Positions 34,136 to 52,565 of a stretch of 64,000 nt of DNA are shown here, one piece after another. The stretch is from Parachlorella kessleri (taxonomy: Eukaryota; Chlorophyta; Trebouxiophyceae; Chlorellales; Chlorellaceae). The position numbers and the translations under genes were made by a program. The stretch covers positions 1 to 64,000 of the forward strand of contig BBXU01000164.1 of NCBI GenBank assembly GCA_001598975.1. The letters are read 5' to 3'. Under the pieces are notes generated by a model. It ran no database searches, was not told the origin of the DNA, and was given only the letters and a program-made list of their open reading frames with translations. Every line of letters starts with the position of its first letter. Position 1 is the stretch's first letter.

Positions 34136-36931
34136 TCACGCTGGGCGGCGGGGCCTGATGCCGGGCCCATGCTCAAAGAAGCCTCCGCGCACCCACTCTG
34201 GCGTCTTGACCACCTCTCCTTTGGCAAGCACATACCTAAGCACTAACGACTCGGCATCCAATAGGAGGATGTCGGCGTCGCAGCCAGGCTGCAGCCGCCC
34301 CTTGCGGGGGAGCTGTAGCCGGGCGGCTGGGTTGCTGGTCATGAGCGGCAGGATTTGCTCCAGGGGCCAGTGGGGCTCCTCGAAATGCATGGCGCGCAGG
34401 AAGCGCAGCATAGCACCTGCAGCCACGTGCCACGCCGCAGGAAGCGGTCCTTGAGTGTAAAGCAACCCCAGCAACCATACCTCGCAAGTTGGCCCTTCCC
34501 CCCGCCGGCAGGCTCCTCTTAACGGCTACCTTGTCCTTGCGGCAGGACATACAGCCCTACGTGTCAGTACCGCCAAACAGCAGCCTAACCACCTCCCTCT
34601 TGCCACACGCAACAAGCATAGTGGAGACGCAGCCTCATTGAAGTAAACCAAACCAGTCGTGGGCTCAAAGCACATACCATGTTCATACAGCTCTGCTCGC
34701 ACTACCTGTCACCCATGCTAATGCCATCTACCCACCCCCGCTCACCTGGATCGGCCACATCATACTCCACCAGCTTCCCCTGCTCATCAAACTTGGGCCA
34801 GCTGCCGAAAGCATCCGTGCTTACAGTGCAATGTGACAGGGGCAGGTCCTGCTTCCTATAACTCTCCAATGCCTTGCGACACGCCTCTTCCCTTCAAGGT
34901 CAGGCAAAGTTGCAATGATCTTCCCACCATCTAAGGCCCTCCTCATAAATTATGGGCTAGAGTGCCAAGACTTCGTAGGAACTCCCAATTTTTGATGACC
35001 TAGTAGTGGAAGTTGGCCACAGGCAGGTGGCCAAGTAAGCATTACGGCTGCTCAGACCAGCAGCTGTGCACAAGCGACATGCTCTCACCACACTGCACCC
35101 TACCATATGGTGGAATGAGCTCACAGTACGGCTAAAATCGACTCTTCTCCACACCACTCACTGGCAAGTAAAGTCAAGGAAACCTCCATCCTGCAGCCAG
35201 CGCGCTCCATCCGCCACCAGCTCTGGGCTCCTATCCATGTGGGTAGGCAGGAACTGCAGGCATACAAATAGCTATCACTCTCAGCAGCCTATGTCGGCCC
35301 GCAGGCAGCTACACCAAAGGGACTGCACACCCCTCTGTTTCCGTGCGTGGCACCCCTCCAGCCTGCCTGCCGGCATAATGCATACCTCGCAGCTCACCAC
35401 CGAAGCACGCATGCATGCTTTGTCACGCACATCTTGCCTGCGTGATGGGCAAGTCTCCATTGCTGGCGGCGATGGCTTCCCTCAGCGGGCTCAGCAGCGC
35501 TTTGCCCGGCCCCATGTGGCAGTGCACCAGCCCCGCTTTGCCTCCCAGCATGCCCCCCACCCGCGCCTCGCTGGCCAGCACCGCCAGGTCATGGGGGGTG
35601 GGCACGCTGCCTCGGTGGTCACTGACGGCCACCTCCCCAACACCCAGGCAGCCTTCCAGGAGGAGCAAGTCACGCATCACGCTGTGCGGGGAGAGAAGCA
35701 GTGGCGGCATGCTCAGCGCACATCTGCCATGGTTGCTGCGCAGATGTGGAGGCCAGACCCCATGAGAGACACCAAGAGCAACACCAAGGGTTGAGGCTTG
35801 CAGACAAAACATGTGGGGAATCACTGTAGAGAACCCATGCTGGCGGACCTAGTGTGCATGCAGCCGCTCCCACCACTTGAAGTCCCAATATGCCTGCAGT
35901 GGACTGGTTTGGCTCCCACCTGCCTGTTGCTGTGGCGCTGGGCAGGCGGTAGCTCCCGCACCAGTGGAAGCACGTGATGCCGTCCGCTTCCAAAGCCCGG
36001 CTCTTCACTACCAGGTTCTCCTGGGAGCGGCTGACTGGGTCAGTGCCTAGTATGCCCACCACCGTGGTAATCCCAGCGTTGAGTATCTCGCTAAGCCTGC
36101 AGGCAGCCTTCAACCCGAGCACAGTCCTCCACAAATGCTGACAAATTGTTACAGGTAAAATCATAGGCAACTCACGCGGCATGCAGCATTTGTACCGCAA
36201 TACCGGCCGGGCGCTTACTTGGCCTCTGGGGTGCGGCTGGCAGGCCCTGCCTCCCCCCCGCCGCCCGTAATATGCATGTGCATCTGCAGGGTGGCAGTGA
36301 GTCATTGGGATTGCCCTTGAACGTGTCAGTTGGATCTGCGACAACATACCTGAATTACGAAGGACCTGCTCACTCGTAATAGCTCCCTATTAACTGAAGG
36401 GTATCGCTGAGCCAGGAGAGAAAGTGCATGAGGAGTTACCTGTGAGGCAAGCTGGACCTGGCAGGCAAACCACCTCCCAGCATGTGGCTTCGGCCAAACC
36501 TCTGTCCCACATAGTCAAACCTCCGTCCCCTCGCGGTTTGAAACTTCAACTTCCAAGAGAGCAAAACGCCACCTCTGCCATAACCCTCAACAAAGCTCTC
36601 ACTCCCTGTTTGCACTACCTGGCAGCCATACTAACAACCTCAACAAAGTACTAGAGGGCTCTACTAACCGAAGGAGGGGGGGGCCACTTACGTCTATGAA
36701 GCCAGGGACAGCAACCAAGCCTCGGCCGTCAAGTGTGTCTGCCAAACCCGCCTCACAGAGGGAGGCTGCCTGGGCGTCAGTAATCAATTGACAGACTTGT
36801 CCTCCTGCGACCAAGATATTGCTATTGAGACCAGGCTGCTTCTTAGGGTCGAAGATGCAATCCAGGGATGTGACAATAGTCATGCAGGGCTGCATCTCGC
36901 TGTTTGAGTCCGTCACCCAACCCCAAGACAT
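34136..36931 (-). CDS. Isoaspartyl dipeptidase (beta-aspartyl dipeptidase), amidohydrolase family
   Basis: Seven exons (high to low): 36692-36931, 36219-36283, 35920-36096, 35438-35681, 35162-35253, 34746-34891, 34136-34416; phases agree, about 414 residues (E. coli IadA is 390). Metal-site motifs: GFID|MHMHITGGGGEAG joined across an intron (the H-x-H pair), SDHRGS, GLVHCHMGPGK, FLPTHMDRS and VSTDAFGSW, followed by the C-terminal beta-sandwich GRLQPGCDADILLLD and KGEVVKTPEWVRGGFFE. IadA hydrolyses isoaspartyl dipeptides left over from breakdown of damaged proteins. The bridging-ligand lysine of E. coli (GVKCAISDHR) is Glu here (GVGEVAVSDHR, about residue 177). Intron 35254-35437 has a GC donor. 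Bacterial-type gene, but fully intronised. Divergent from PRP4 kinase by 266 bp. Confidence 0.9.
34685..34722 (+). mobile_element. Retroposon family copy C (truncated)
   Basis: ATACAGCTCTGCTCGCACTA then CCTGTCACCCATGCTAA: the 3' part of the family, in an intron of the isoaspartyl dipeptidase gene, antisense to it. Confidence 0.6.
36585..36648 (+). mobile_element. Retroposon family copy D with perfect 11-bp target-site duplication
   Basis: A 42-bp 3' fragment of the family (CTCTCACTCCCTGTTTGCAC to CATACTAACAA, 36596-36637) is bracketed by identical CCTCAACAAAG at 36585-36595 and 36638-36648. Lies in the first intron of the isoaspartyl dipeptidase gene. Confidence 0.75.
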
Positions 36932-37197
36932 CCTGAAAGAAAATCATCAAGGATGAAAGCGCCAAGCCCTGGGTCCTAGGTCCCCTGTAGTGACCTGTAC
37001 TGCACAGGATGCTTTCGGTTCCCCACCAGCAGAGCGGGCACCATTCTACTGATTAATCAGCCATCTGTGCTGCTACTGACCTCTCCTGCTGGGGCAGCGT
37101 GTCATAGAGTGAGAGGGGGTAGGCCAAAACCACGCCTCTGCCTCTTCCGCTGCTTGCCTGTGCCAGTCCCTGCCTTTCTGGCTCTGTCTGACACGGC
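36932..37197. promoter_or_regulatory. Head-to-head spacer isoaspartyl dipeptidase / PRP4 kinase
   Basis: 266 bp between divergent ATGs. Contains a perfect 12-bp palindrome CTGATTAATCAG at 37049-37060, a possible dimer-binding site (speculative). Confidence 0.4.
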
Positions 37198-44947
<7,750 letters not shown>

Positions 44948-45317
44948 GTGTGGCCCTGCTGCAGCAGACCACGGTGGGGTGACCCTAAGGAATGCCAGAT
45001 GGAGTAAGCGGTCGAAATTGGTCCTGTTAGGTGGTCCCGGCTGCAGCAGACCACGATAGGGTGACATAGGAACGCCAGCTAGAGCTTGGCTATGACGCCG
45101 GTAATAGAATCTGTCTGTTGGTTGGCTAGTCTTCCCTGCTAAAGCGTGAGGTTTTAATCTTGTGAGGGCGTGTGTCTGCGGGCTCCATGTGTACATGGGA
45201 GTGTCTGGTGTGTTGTCGGGAAGGGCACGCTTGTTTCATTTGCTCACTGAGAACTGCTCAGTGGTCATAACCCTTTCTCGCTTGTAGCGCTGCTAGCTGC
45301 GTTTGGAGTGCTATAGG

Positions 45318-45420
45318 CATGGGTGGCAGGTAGTGCGAACAGGGAGTAGAGCTGGGCTTAACTGGACTGACAGGGCTGGATGCAGAATGAGCCTTAAGTC
45401 TTGCTGGAGTTCTGAGTGGT
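45318..45420 (-). mobile_element. Retroposon family copy E
   Basis: Long copy, reading on the minus strand from AGAACTCCAGCAAGACTTAA through CATTCTGCATCCAG to CTACTCCCTGTTCGCACTAC, CTGCCACCCATGC. Aligns over about 100 bp with copy B. Confidence 0.65.
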
Positions 45421-45884
45421 ATGTTAGTTGTATGCATTACGGGATGCCCATTGAGTGTGTAAAGCAGCCAGGTTGCAACTGGCATTAACAAGGGCAGATT
45501 CAGCGCCTCACCGCTGGCAGGGCGGACTGCCTGACCCACCCTGCGTTCACACTGTGGGGTCTGACAAACAGGCTGCAACCGACCCAGTGCATCTCACCTT
45601 TGCCAGCCACCAGTGAGGCATAACTGTCTGACCACGGTAACGCAACCTGGACATGAACGATGGTGGCAGGAGCACAAGAGCGATAGCCTGGACATGGGTG
45701 CAGGGAACCAGCATAGGATTTGGCCAGGTGACTGAGGAGATGGAGTACCGGTATGCCACAGGGTGACATGCTGAGAGCTCGCAGCCTGGCTGTTCACATC
45801 ATGGTCTGCATGCCTGGCAGTGTTGTGGGCTTCTCAAGGTGGTGCCAACACCAGGAGACATGATCACTGTCGGGTACTTGGTAA

Positions 45885-45945
45885 AGGTGGCAGGCAGTGC
45901 GGTTCCTGGGTAGGTATAGGCCACTGGTCTGACAGGGCTTGAGGC
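45885..45945 (-). mobile_element. Degenerate retroposon copy H
   Basis: Only the core survives on the minus strand (ACCGCACTGCCTGCCACC), with CCCTGTCAGACCAGTGG upstream as in the other copies. Confidence 0.4.
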
Positions 45946-45999
45946 AATAAAAGCTCCTGGCTCCCGCCTGACCCCTGAATGATGCTCTGTGCCTCTAAA

Positions 46000-46052
46000 A
46001 TGGGTGGCAGGTAGTGCGAACAAGGAGTGGAAGGTGAACTGCACTGACAGTG
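46000..46052 (-). mobile_element. Retroposon family copy F
   Basis: Minus strand: CTGTCAGTGCAGTTCACC, then CACTCCTTGTTCGCACTACC, TGCCACCCATTTTAGA. No target duplication seen. Confidence 0.6.
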
Positions 46053-46110
46053 TCATGCCGGACTTCTGATCCAGTAGGTAGTTGATATGGCAGCAGTGGC
46101 TGCAGCTGCT

Positions 46111-46174
46111 TGTGTACTTAGCATGGGTGGCAGGTAGTGCGAACAGGGAGTGAGAGTTGAGCTGCCTGTGTACT
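46111..46174 (-). mobile_element. Retroposon family copy G with 8-bp target-site duplication
   Basis: A 48-bp copy (46119-46166; minus strand GGCAGCTCAACTCTCACTCC to CACCCATGCTA) lies between identical TGTGTACT at 46111-46118 and 46167-46174. Confidence 0.7.
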
Positions 46175-46984
46175 GCCCGCAAAGGCATACCAGCAATGCC
46201 CTGAGGCCTCTCCTGTCACGTGCGGGATGCAGAGGCTGGGCAGCACGTTCGTTGCCCTGCCTGCACCTTGCATGCATGATGCCAAGCTGTCAGGGTCAGG
46301 CGCCCTTCCAGACCCGCCTGCCAGTATGCTGGTGTAACTACGCGGCTACCGCCCAAGCTGGGCAAGCATGTCGTGCAGATTGCCATGCACATGCAGGAGG
46401 TGGGTGGTCAGAAGCCAAGCGTTCAAAGCAACTGTTTGTTTCAAGGTTTGGGGCGGCGGTTTGATCGGGCCACCACCCCTCAAACAGTAAGCAATCATCA
46501 TACCACCACCAGCGCTTGCATGTGCATGGATGCAATGAGGTCGGTAAGGCAGCGATGCTGGGCAGGTCTGGCTACTGCACGGAGACCCCTTACAAGCCGC
46601 GCTTGACAAGGTGCCACACTCTTTGAGGGGCAGCATAAGCTCGGTACAAGGGTGGGCCCCCCATGACGCGCTGTGCAGAAATGCTTGCTGGCCCGAACGT
46701 ACTCAGGACAGTGACATGCGGCGGTACCTGAACAGCCTTACTGACCAGCCATAGCCCGCCAGCACTTGCAGCTCCAGAGCGGCATACCTTTAGGGCATTG
46801 ATACCAACCCCCTGCTGCCTTGCGAACGCAGCCTACATGCCCTTGCCGTGCCTCTTTCCCCAACCCTGGTACGGCTTGCGAGGTGAGCTTGTTACATCCT
46901 GTCCGCTGGCGCCCCCGGCGTTGGCAGGAAAAGCAAGGAGGCTGCCACCGCCCGCAAGAGCGAGCGCTGCTGTGCTGCTGCTGC

Positions 46985-48761
46985 TTACGCCACCACGCCC
47001 TCCTTGAGGATATCGTAGGGGATAGCGGTGATGGTCTGCATCTTCACATTCTCAAGGGTGAAGCCCTCGGTGCGGGGGCCCTTGGGTTGACGCTTGGTCA
47101 CCAGGTGGGGCTCTGCGGAAGGGCAGCAAGGCATAGGGCAGGCTCATTAGACAGCCAAGCCATGCAGACTGCGCTGGGGGCCCACACGCCCGTAGTACAA
47201 CGCCGTGCTAGGCTTCATATCGCCCAAGGCCTCCCAGGCAAGAGCGCGGTTAGCAACGACCATGGCTCCCTCAGCCCAGCGATTATCACTTCAAGCAGCA
47301 TTTACCTTGACTTCTTCCCACCAAACCTGTAGGTGCAGGGAAACTGACACCTACGCCCACAGCTGCCCCACTAGCACATGGGAGAGCCTACAGCTGCAAC
47401 TCATTTGACTCTACCAAACCGTGCCAACTTCACCATGCCCTGCGCTTCGCACAGCACCGGCATGCACCTTGCTAACGCAGCCAACCATCGCCAGAATACC
47501 GCTCGTGCTTCTATCTAACAAGCTGACAGCTGTCCTTCGGTCCAATTTTCCCCGCTACTATTTCAGCTAAGGCCTCCAGCAATCGCTCACCGCCTGCCAC
47601 CTTGGCCGCGTGCTTCTTGGCATCGTTCTCCTTGCACCTTTGCAGGAACTCCTCGCGGCAGCGGCTGGGCCTCACGTGCTCAATGCGCACGTGGATGCGC
47701 TTGTTGATGATCCGCCCGTTCACCTGCACCCAGCCAAATTAGACACTGTCAGCTGTCAGGTGGCTACAGCAGCGGCACCGTATAGACAGCACCATACCAC
47801 GACTGCCCATTCCTGCTGCTGGCTGCGGCTATGGCTGCTGAAGAGCCACAGTGTGGTTAGTCACCACCCGGCAGCTGGCGGCGAGCTTTGCTCCACCTCC
47901 CCTGCCTCCCCTCCTCCGGCAGCTGCTGCGCTGGAGGCTGGCGCGCTGCAGGCTGATCACAAATCTCCTTGCTGGCTCGTACTCGCCAGCACTGGGGCCA
48001 GCGCTGCAAACCCGCCCGCCACCCCTACGCCTGCAGCCACTGCTCCACCAATGCCCGCACAAACCAAAGCTTGCGCTTCTAAGCCAGGCCACAAGCTGCT
48101 AACCCGCTGCCACGCCCGGCTCCAGGGCTGTCACCCCCAAGAGCTGTCAATACGGTCCAACAGCTTGAGTGCTGGCAAAATCAAGCCACCTGCTGTCGTG
48201 TCCATTACTCCGCCTGCCCAGCTGCACTCTGATAACCTGCTGCACCCTGCCCTCGTCAGCTCTTTTCACAGTGCCCAGCCGGAAGCCACCTGTCCTTGCT
48301 TGCGGAGTGCACGCAGCACCCAGCACTGCCGCATACTACTAAGGCCCCCGGCAGTCTGTTGCCCACACCTTCTTGCTGATCTCAACGCCAACTGCCCGCT
48401 TGGTCACGTTCCACACGCGGCCAGTCTTGCCATGGTAGTACTTGTGGGGCATGCCCTGCACTTGCAAACACCCACCCCCAGGCTTGGCAGTGTCCAACAC
48501 AACAGCAGCGACTACTAGCCACCACTGCATACACTGGAAGTGCCATAAGAAGAGCAAGAACAGGAAAGCGCAAACTACAGCTACTCACAAGCACGTAAGC
48601 AAGCTCCTCACCTTGTGCACTGCGCCGTTAACCTTGACGTCCACATACTCGCCGACCTTGTAGTTGGTCAGGTAAGTGGAGAGAGGAATGTATCCCTTGC
48701 CCCGGAAGGGGCGTTGGAACATATACCTCGTGCGGGCCCTGTAGCCCTGTCCCGCCGGCAT
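46985..48761 (-). CDS. RPL21: 60S ribosomal protein L21 (eL21)
   Basis: Four exons (high to low): 48612-48761, 48369-48455, 47591-47723, 46985-47112; phases 0, 0, 1 agree, 165 residues, the normal size. The start [20 protein letters not shown], the middle [40 protein letters not shown] and the end [12 protein letters not shown] are strongly conserved eL21 sequence. A cytosolic large-subunit protein near the central protuberance. Long GC-rich introns hold open frames on the opposite strand, including one of about 300 codons, which are not genes. Head-to-head with the leuD-type gene, 373 bp between ATGs. Confidence 0.97.
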
Positions 48762-49134
48762 GGTGATGCTCCCTCAAACTGCAAGAATAGAGGCAATACG
48801 TCTTATACCATATGTAAGCCGTCAGTGATACTTCATAGCTACAGGAAAAACATGTCCGCCCATCATGCAGACGGCTGAATCGCAAGCTGGGCCGGTCACT
48901 CTTTTCCGTACACACCTGTAGCCTACAGGGGCCAACGAAAGAGGGAGAACGGGGTGAGAGAAGGGACAAGTGGGGACCAATGGTATAATACTATAACCTG
49001 CGCTGCTGTGCGTGCTAACCTCCCCTCCCTTCTCCCAGCTGCATACAGTACTTCCCATTGCGTATTTCTTATGCGATCAATATCATCGCACTGCTTTGTA
49101 AAATCAGAACTCATATAGTGAGCAAAACTTCGCC
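48762..49134. promoter_or_regulatory. Head-to-head spacer RPL21 / isopropylmalate dehydratase small subunit
   Basis: 373 bp between divergent ATGs, more AT-rich than the surrounding coding sequence. Must carry both promoters. No motif identified. Confidence 0.4.
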
Positions 49135-51019
49135 ATGCAGGCCATGTCAACCTTCGGACTGAAGGGCTTCAGGGCCTCTGCCCGCACAGCAGCACGTAGA
49201 GGGCACAGGCTTGTTGTGCAAGCAAAGGTGGACCTGCAGGGTGGCCCACGCGTGGTGAAGGGGAGATGCTTCGTAACCAAGGATGTGAGCGCGTGGCTCA
49301 GCTGTCGGTGCTGCCTAGCCCAAGCAGGCTTCCTTGCGTTCCCTTACAACAGGGTGTTTCCTTGGATGTGCAGAATATTGATACGGACCAAATAATCCCT
49401 GCAGAGTACCTTACACTGGTGCCATCCAAGGTAGGCCACCTCAACTATGAAGGGGGCTTGACCTCGGCTTAGGTTGCTGCCGCCGCACAGTGTTCCAGCA
49501 ACCATGCACAGCGGGCAGCAGTGCAGGGAACTCCTCCTGCGATGTGCCCTGTCGCTGGCTTCGCTACCAGGAAGCTATCTGTACGCGGATCGATGCCATC
49601 GGTTTGAATTTCCTGCTGCAGCCTGATGAATATGAGAAGCTGGGCAGCTATGCACTCATAGGCCTTCCAGACATTCAATACCCCACCAGGCAAGCATAGC
49701 TGGCGCTGCTTCTGGCAAGAGGCCAGACTTCACTGCTGCACACACACACCCTCCACGGTGCAGTGCCCTTCGGTTGGTGTCCGGGTTTTGAATGCTGCTT
49801 GGGATCAAGGTGCTGACTCGTATGAGATAGTCCTCACCGGGTTTGGTGTGCAGGTATATCAAGGAGGGCAGTATGAAGACAGACTACCCTGTCATTATTG
49901 GAGGCGAGAACTTTGGCTGCGGCTCCTCCCGCGAGCATGCACCAGTTGCGCTTGGAGCCTCAGGCAAGTGTCCTGCAAGGCCGTGGTGCATATATGCGAG
50001 CGAAGTGCGCGGAGGCTGTGTGAGCTGTCTTAAGGTCTGCCTTGCCAAGTACGTGACAGCCCTATCAATCACTATGGAGCACAAGTTACACCGCGCAGCA
50101 GAACATTGAACATAAAGGCGGCCGGGCCAGGGCACGGTAGGACACAGATGTGTGTGGGGTACCCTGATCTACTGCTTGCATTGCCGGAAGCAATGGCATA
50201 ATGCTTATGCTAGCTCTTGGTGGCGCACCCGGTCCCTGAGGTGCAGGGGCTCAGGTTGTGGTGGCCCAGTCCTATGCCAGGATTTTCTTCCGGAATTGCG
50301 TGTCCACGTAAGTAGCTACAGCATATCCTGACCAGGGAACCGCCTAGTCTCATTGGCCCAGCACGAGTCTCTGCAGCCACACCAACAGCAGTGTCATGGC
50401 GCGCCACACCAGCAGAGTGCATGTGTCTAGCACCTGGCAACAGCTGACTGCAGCCAGCAGCCCTTGCGCCCAGCAAGCTGGCCTGCTAAAGAACATGGGC
50501 TTGTGCACCTCTGTTACCATGGCAGTCCTGCTGGTGCAGCGGTGAGCTGTACCCAGTTGAGACAGACGTGCGGCTGTGTGAAGAGCTCAAGACAGGGGAC
50601 GAGGTGGAAGTAGATATGGTGAACAATGTACTCACAAACCTCGCCACCGGCAAGCAGTACCAGCTGCAGTCGCTTGGAGATGTGAGTGTAGGGTGGCATG
50701 GGCGGCTAGGGTAATGGCTGGGAGCGTCGCACCTGTGGTACGGAGGGGGCGGGGAAGGCTTGGGCACTGTGTTGTTATGCTGCTTGCCAACATGGACAGT
50801 GTGGGCTGGGAGGGTCCCTGAAGGCTGTGTTTGTTGGCGCTTGTGCATGGGCGAGTGGTCTGGCAGACCCTGCCTTGATGAGCTCCTGCTGCGAGCTGCG
50901 TGCTGTTTGAATGCTGATGCCTTTGCTTTGCCTGCTGCACCCTGCAGGCGGGCCCTGTCATCGATGCTGGCGGCATATTTGACTATGCACGGAACACTGG
51001 CATGATACAGAAGGCATAA
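49135..51019 (+). CDS. leuD: 3-isopropylmalate dehydratase small subunit, plastid-targeted
   Basis: Seven exons: 49135-49284, 49374-49430, 49622-49689, 49854-49963, 50247-50307, 50540-50681, 50948-51019; all phases agree, 219 residues. The first 30 residues (MQAMSTFGLKGFRASARTAA) look like a plastid transit peptide. The aconitase-swivel fold follows: NIDTDQIIPAEYLTLVPSK, YPVIIGGENFGCGSSREHAP (the substrate-recognition loop), VVVAQSYARIFFRNCVSTGE and GPVIDAGGIFDY. With the Fe-S large subunit it interconverts 2- and 3-isopropylmalate in leucine synthesis. Two consecutive introns, 49690-49853 and 49964-50246, both use GC donors (CCAG|GCAAGC and CTCAG|GCAAGT); no GT donor gives the conserved joins TR|YIKEG and GASG|AQVVVAQ. 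Confidence 0.94.
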
Positions 51020-52565
51020 CTGTCCCCAAGTGCTGTAGGCTGGTACAGTATAGTTGACGCCGTCCCTCATGACTGGTACAAAGTGGTAACCTAGGGAGTT
51101 GGTGATGTAGTGCACAACCCTCAACAAGGTCGCTGTGCAACTTGGTTCCGCAGCGCAACATCTACCGGCTGGATCTCCAGCCCCCATCGTTTTGCAGAGA
51201 CAGTGCCTTTAAGAAGTTTCCAGTCCTTTGCTCCACGCTGCTCATGCTTGAAGCTTTATAGAGGTACAGGTGGTAGCTTGCCAAGCCATGCTATAGATTA
51301 GTATCTTATAGGGCAAGGCGGCAGTGTGTATGCAGCTGTGACCAGGTGCCGCACGACTCATTCGGGCTCCTGTGGAGGCTAATTACTATAATAGGTGTTA
51401 CAGCTTCTGTAACTTCAAGGTGCTTTCCACCATGTAGCTCAGATGCATAAGCAGACTCTCGGTGATATGCAGAAATGACCCCCACAAGGAAAATATGGAA
51501 GAGGTAGGGTAGCAATGCTACATGCAGTGCACAATGCTACAGGAAACGAGGCTTCTCTAAAGAACCATAGCGAGATGGAGAGACCACAAGCTCATGTACA
51601 AACACAGACAGGAGCTCTTTTGTGACCAGGTATCAGCTCAACCGCTGCTAGACAGTCCAGAGGCCCACATCAACCCTGGCTTCTCTAGACCGTGGTAAAA
51701 GCTAAACCACTCTCTGTAAACCGTGGTGAAAGCTATACAGGTATCAACTTTTTAAGTAAAGCATGCATACAAGGTGAAATGCAGACAAGCAATAAGCAGG
51801 CAAGCAACACCGTCAAAACAGGTCACTGGTAAAGCAGAGTAAGGGCTGCGTGAGCGCTTCAATCCAGGCATATGTAAAATAAGGGTAGGCCAGGAAGACT
51901 GAAGCCATCTACAGAAGCAAGATCAGGAAAGGCAAATACACAGCGCAATGCGAGCTCAGGAACTGCTGTTCATATGGTACAGAGCAGCCCACTGTATACA
52001 TATGGTCATACAGCGCTAGGGCGCGGCCACGCCACATCATCTATCAAGGGGGCCATGAATCATCTCATGCCAACTACAGAAATTGGTGGCCAGGACACCC
52101 GCTGGCGAAAATTGACAAGGAATGATTAGACAGTACGCAGGATACAACTCTCCATAGCCATCTCTACCTGGGTATGTATGTGGCTTAAGGGAAGACTTAC
52201 GTGTGTTGTGTGTTTCAGTTGACAACATCCAAGCTTCATAATGTTGACGGGATCCATGCTTTGTACAGGGGACAAGTACAGAGCTACCCAGAAGCATCAC
52301 ATGTAGCTCGATAGCACATCGCCTACCTCCAAATACCGAAGGGGTTGCGCAACCTCGTTTCGTTGTCTGCTCATCGCTGCTGCCGCATCGAGGCAGGCAG
52401 GCTTGCCCCCAATCCCCCTAGCAGAGCTACCTCTGGCTGAGGCTTGCCAAGGCAAGCTACAAAGGCAGGGCCTGAGTTATGGGGCACACCCTTTCCACTT
52501 GTTCACTCCAAGCTTTCAACGAGGCTCCGCAATAGCATCGAGCCTTCCACCATCCCGTTGTGCAC
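51020..52565. other. Convergent 3' spacer
   Basis: 1.5 kb between the stops of the leuD-type gene (+) and the hydrolase gene (-), AT-richer than average. TGTAA occurs on the + strand near 51409, a possible poly(A) signal for the leuD-type gene. A short direct repeat (ACCGTGGTAAAAGCTA and ACCGTGGTGAAAGCTA) lies at about 51690-51735. No coding signal. Confidence 0.5.

Larger units (their letters stand above)
44948..46984. other. 2-kb convergent spacer rich in retroposon copies
   Basis: Between the stops of PRP4 kinase (+) and RPL21 (-). It contains retroposon copies E, F, G and a degenerate copy H. A diverged tandem pair at about 44956-45000 and 45050-45082 (CTGCAGCAGACCACG ... GGGTGAC) follows the kinase stop. 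46175-46984 has no recognised feature. Confidence 0.55.

Noticed and set aside
47610..48518. 302-codon open frame on the + strand
   Set aside because: Runs across two exons and two introns of RPL21 on the opposite strand. Composition is that of CA/CT-rich intron DNA and it has no recognisable domain.
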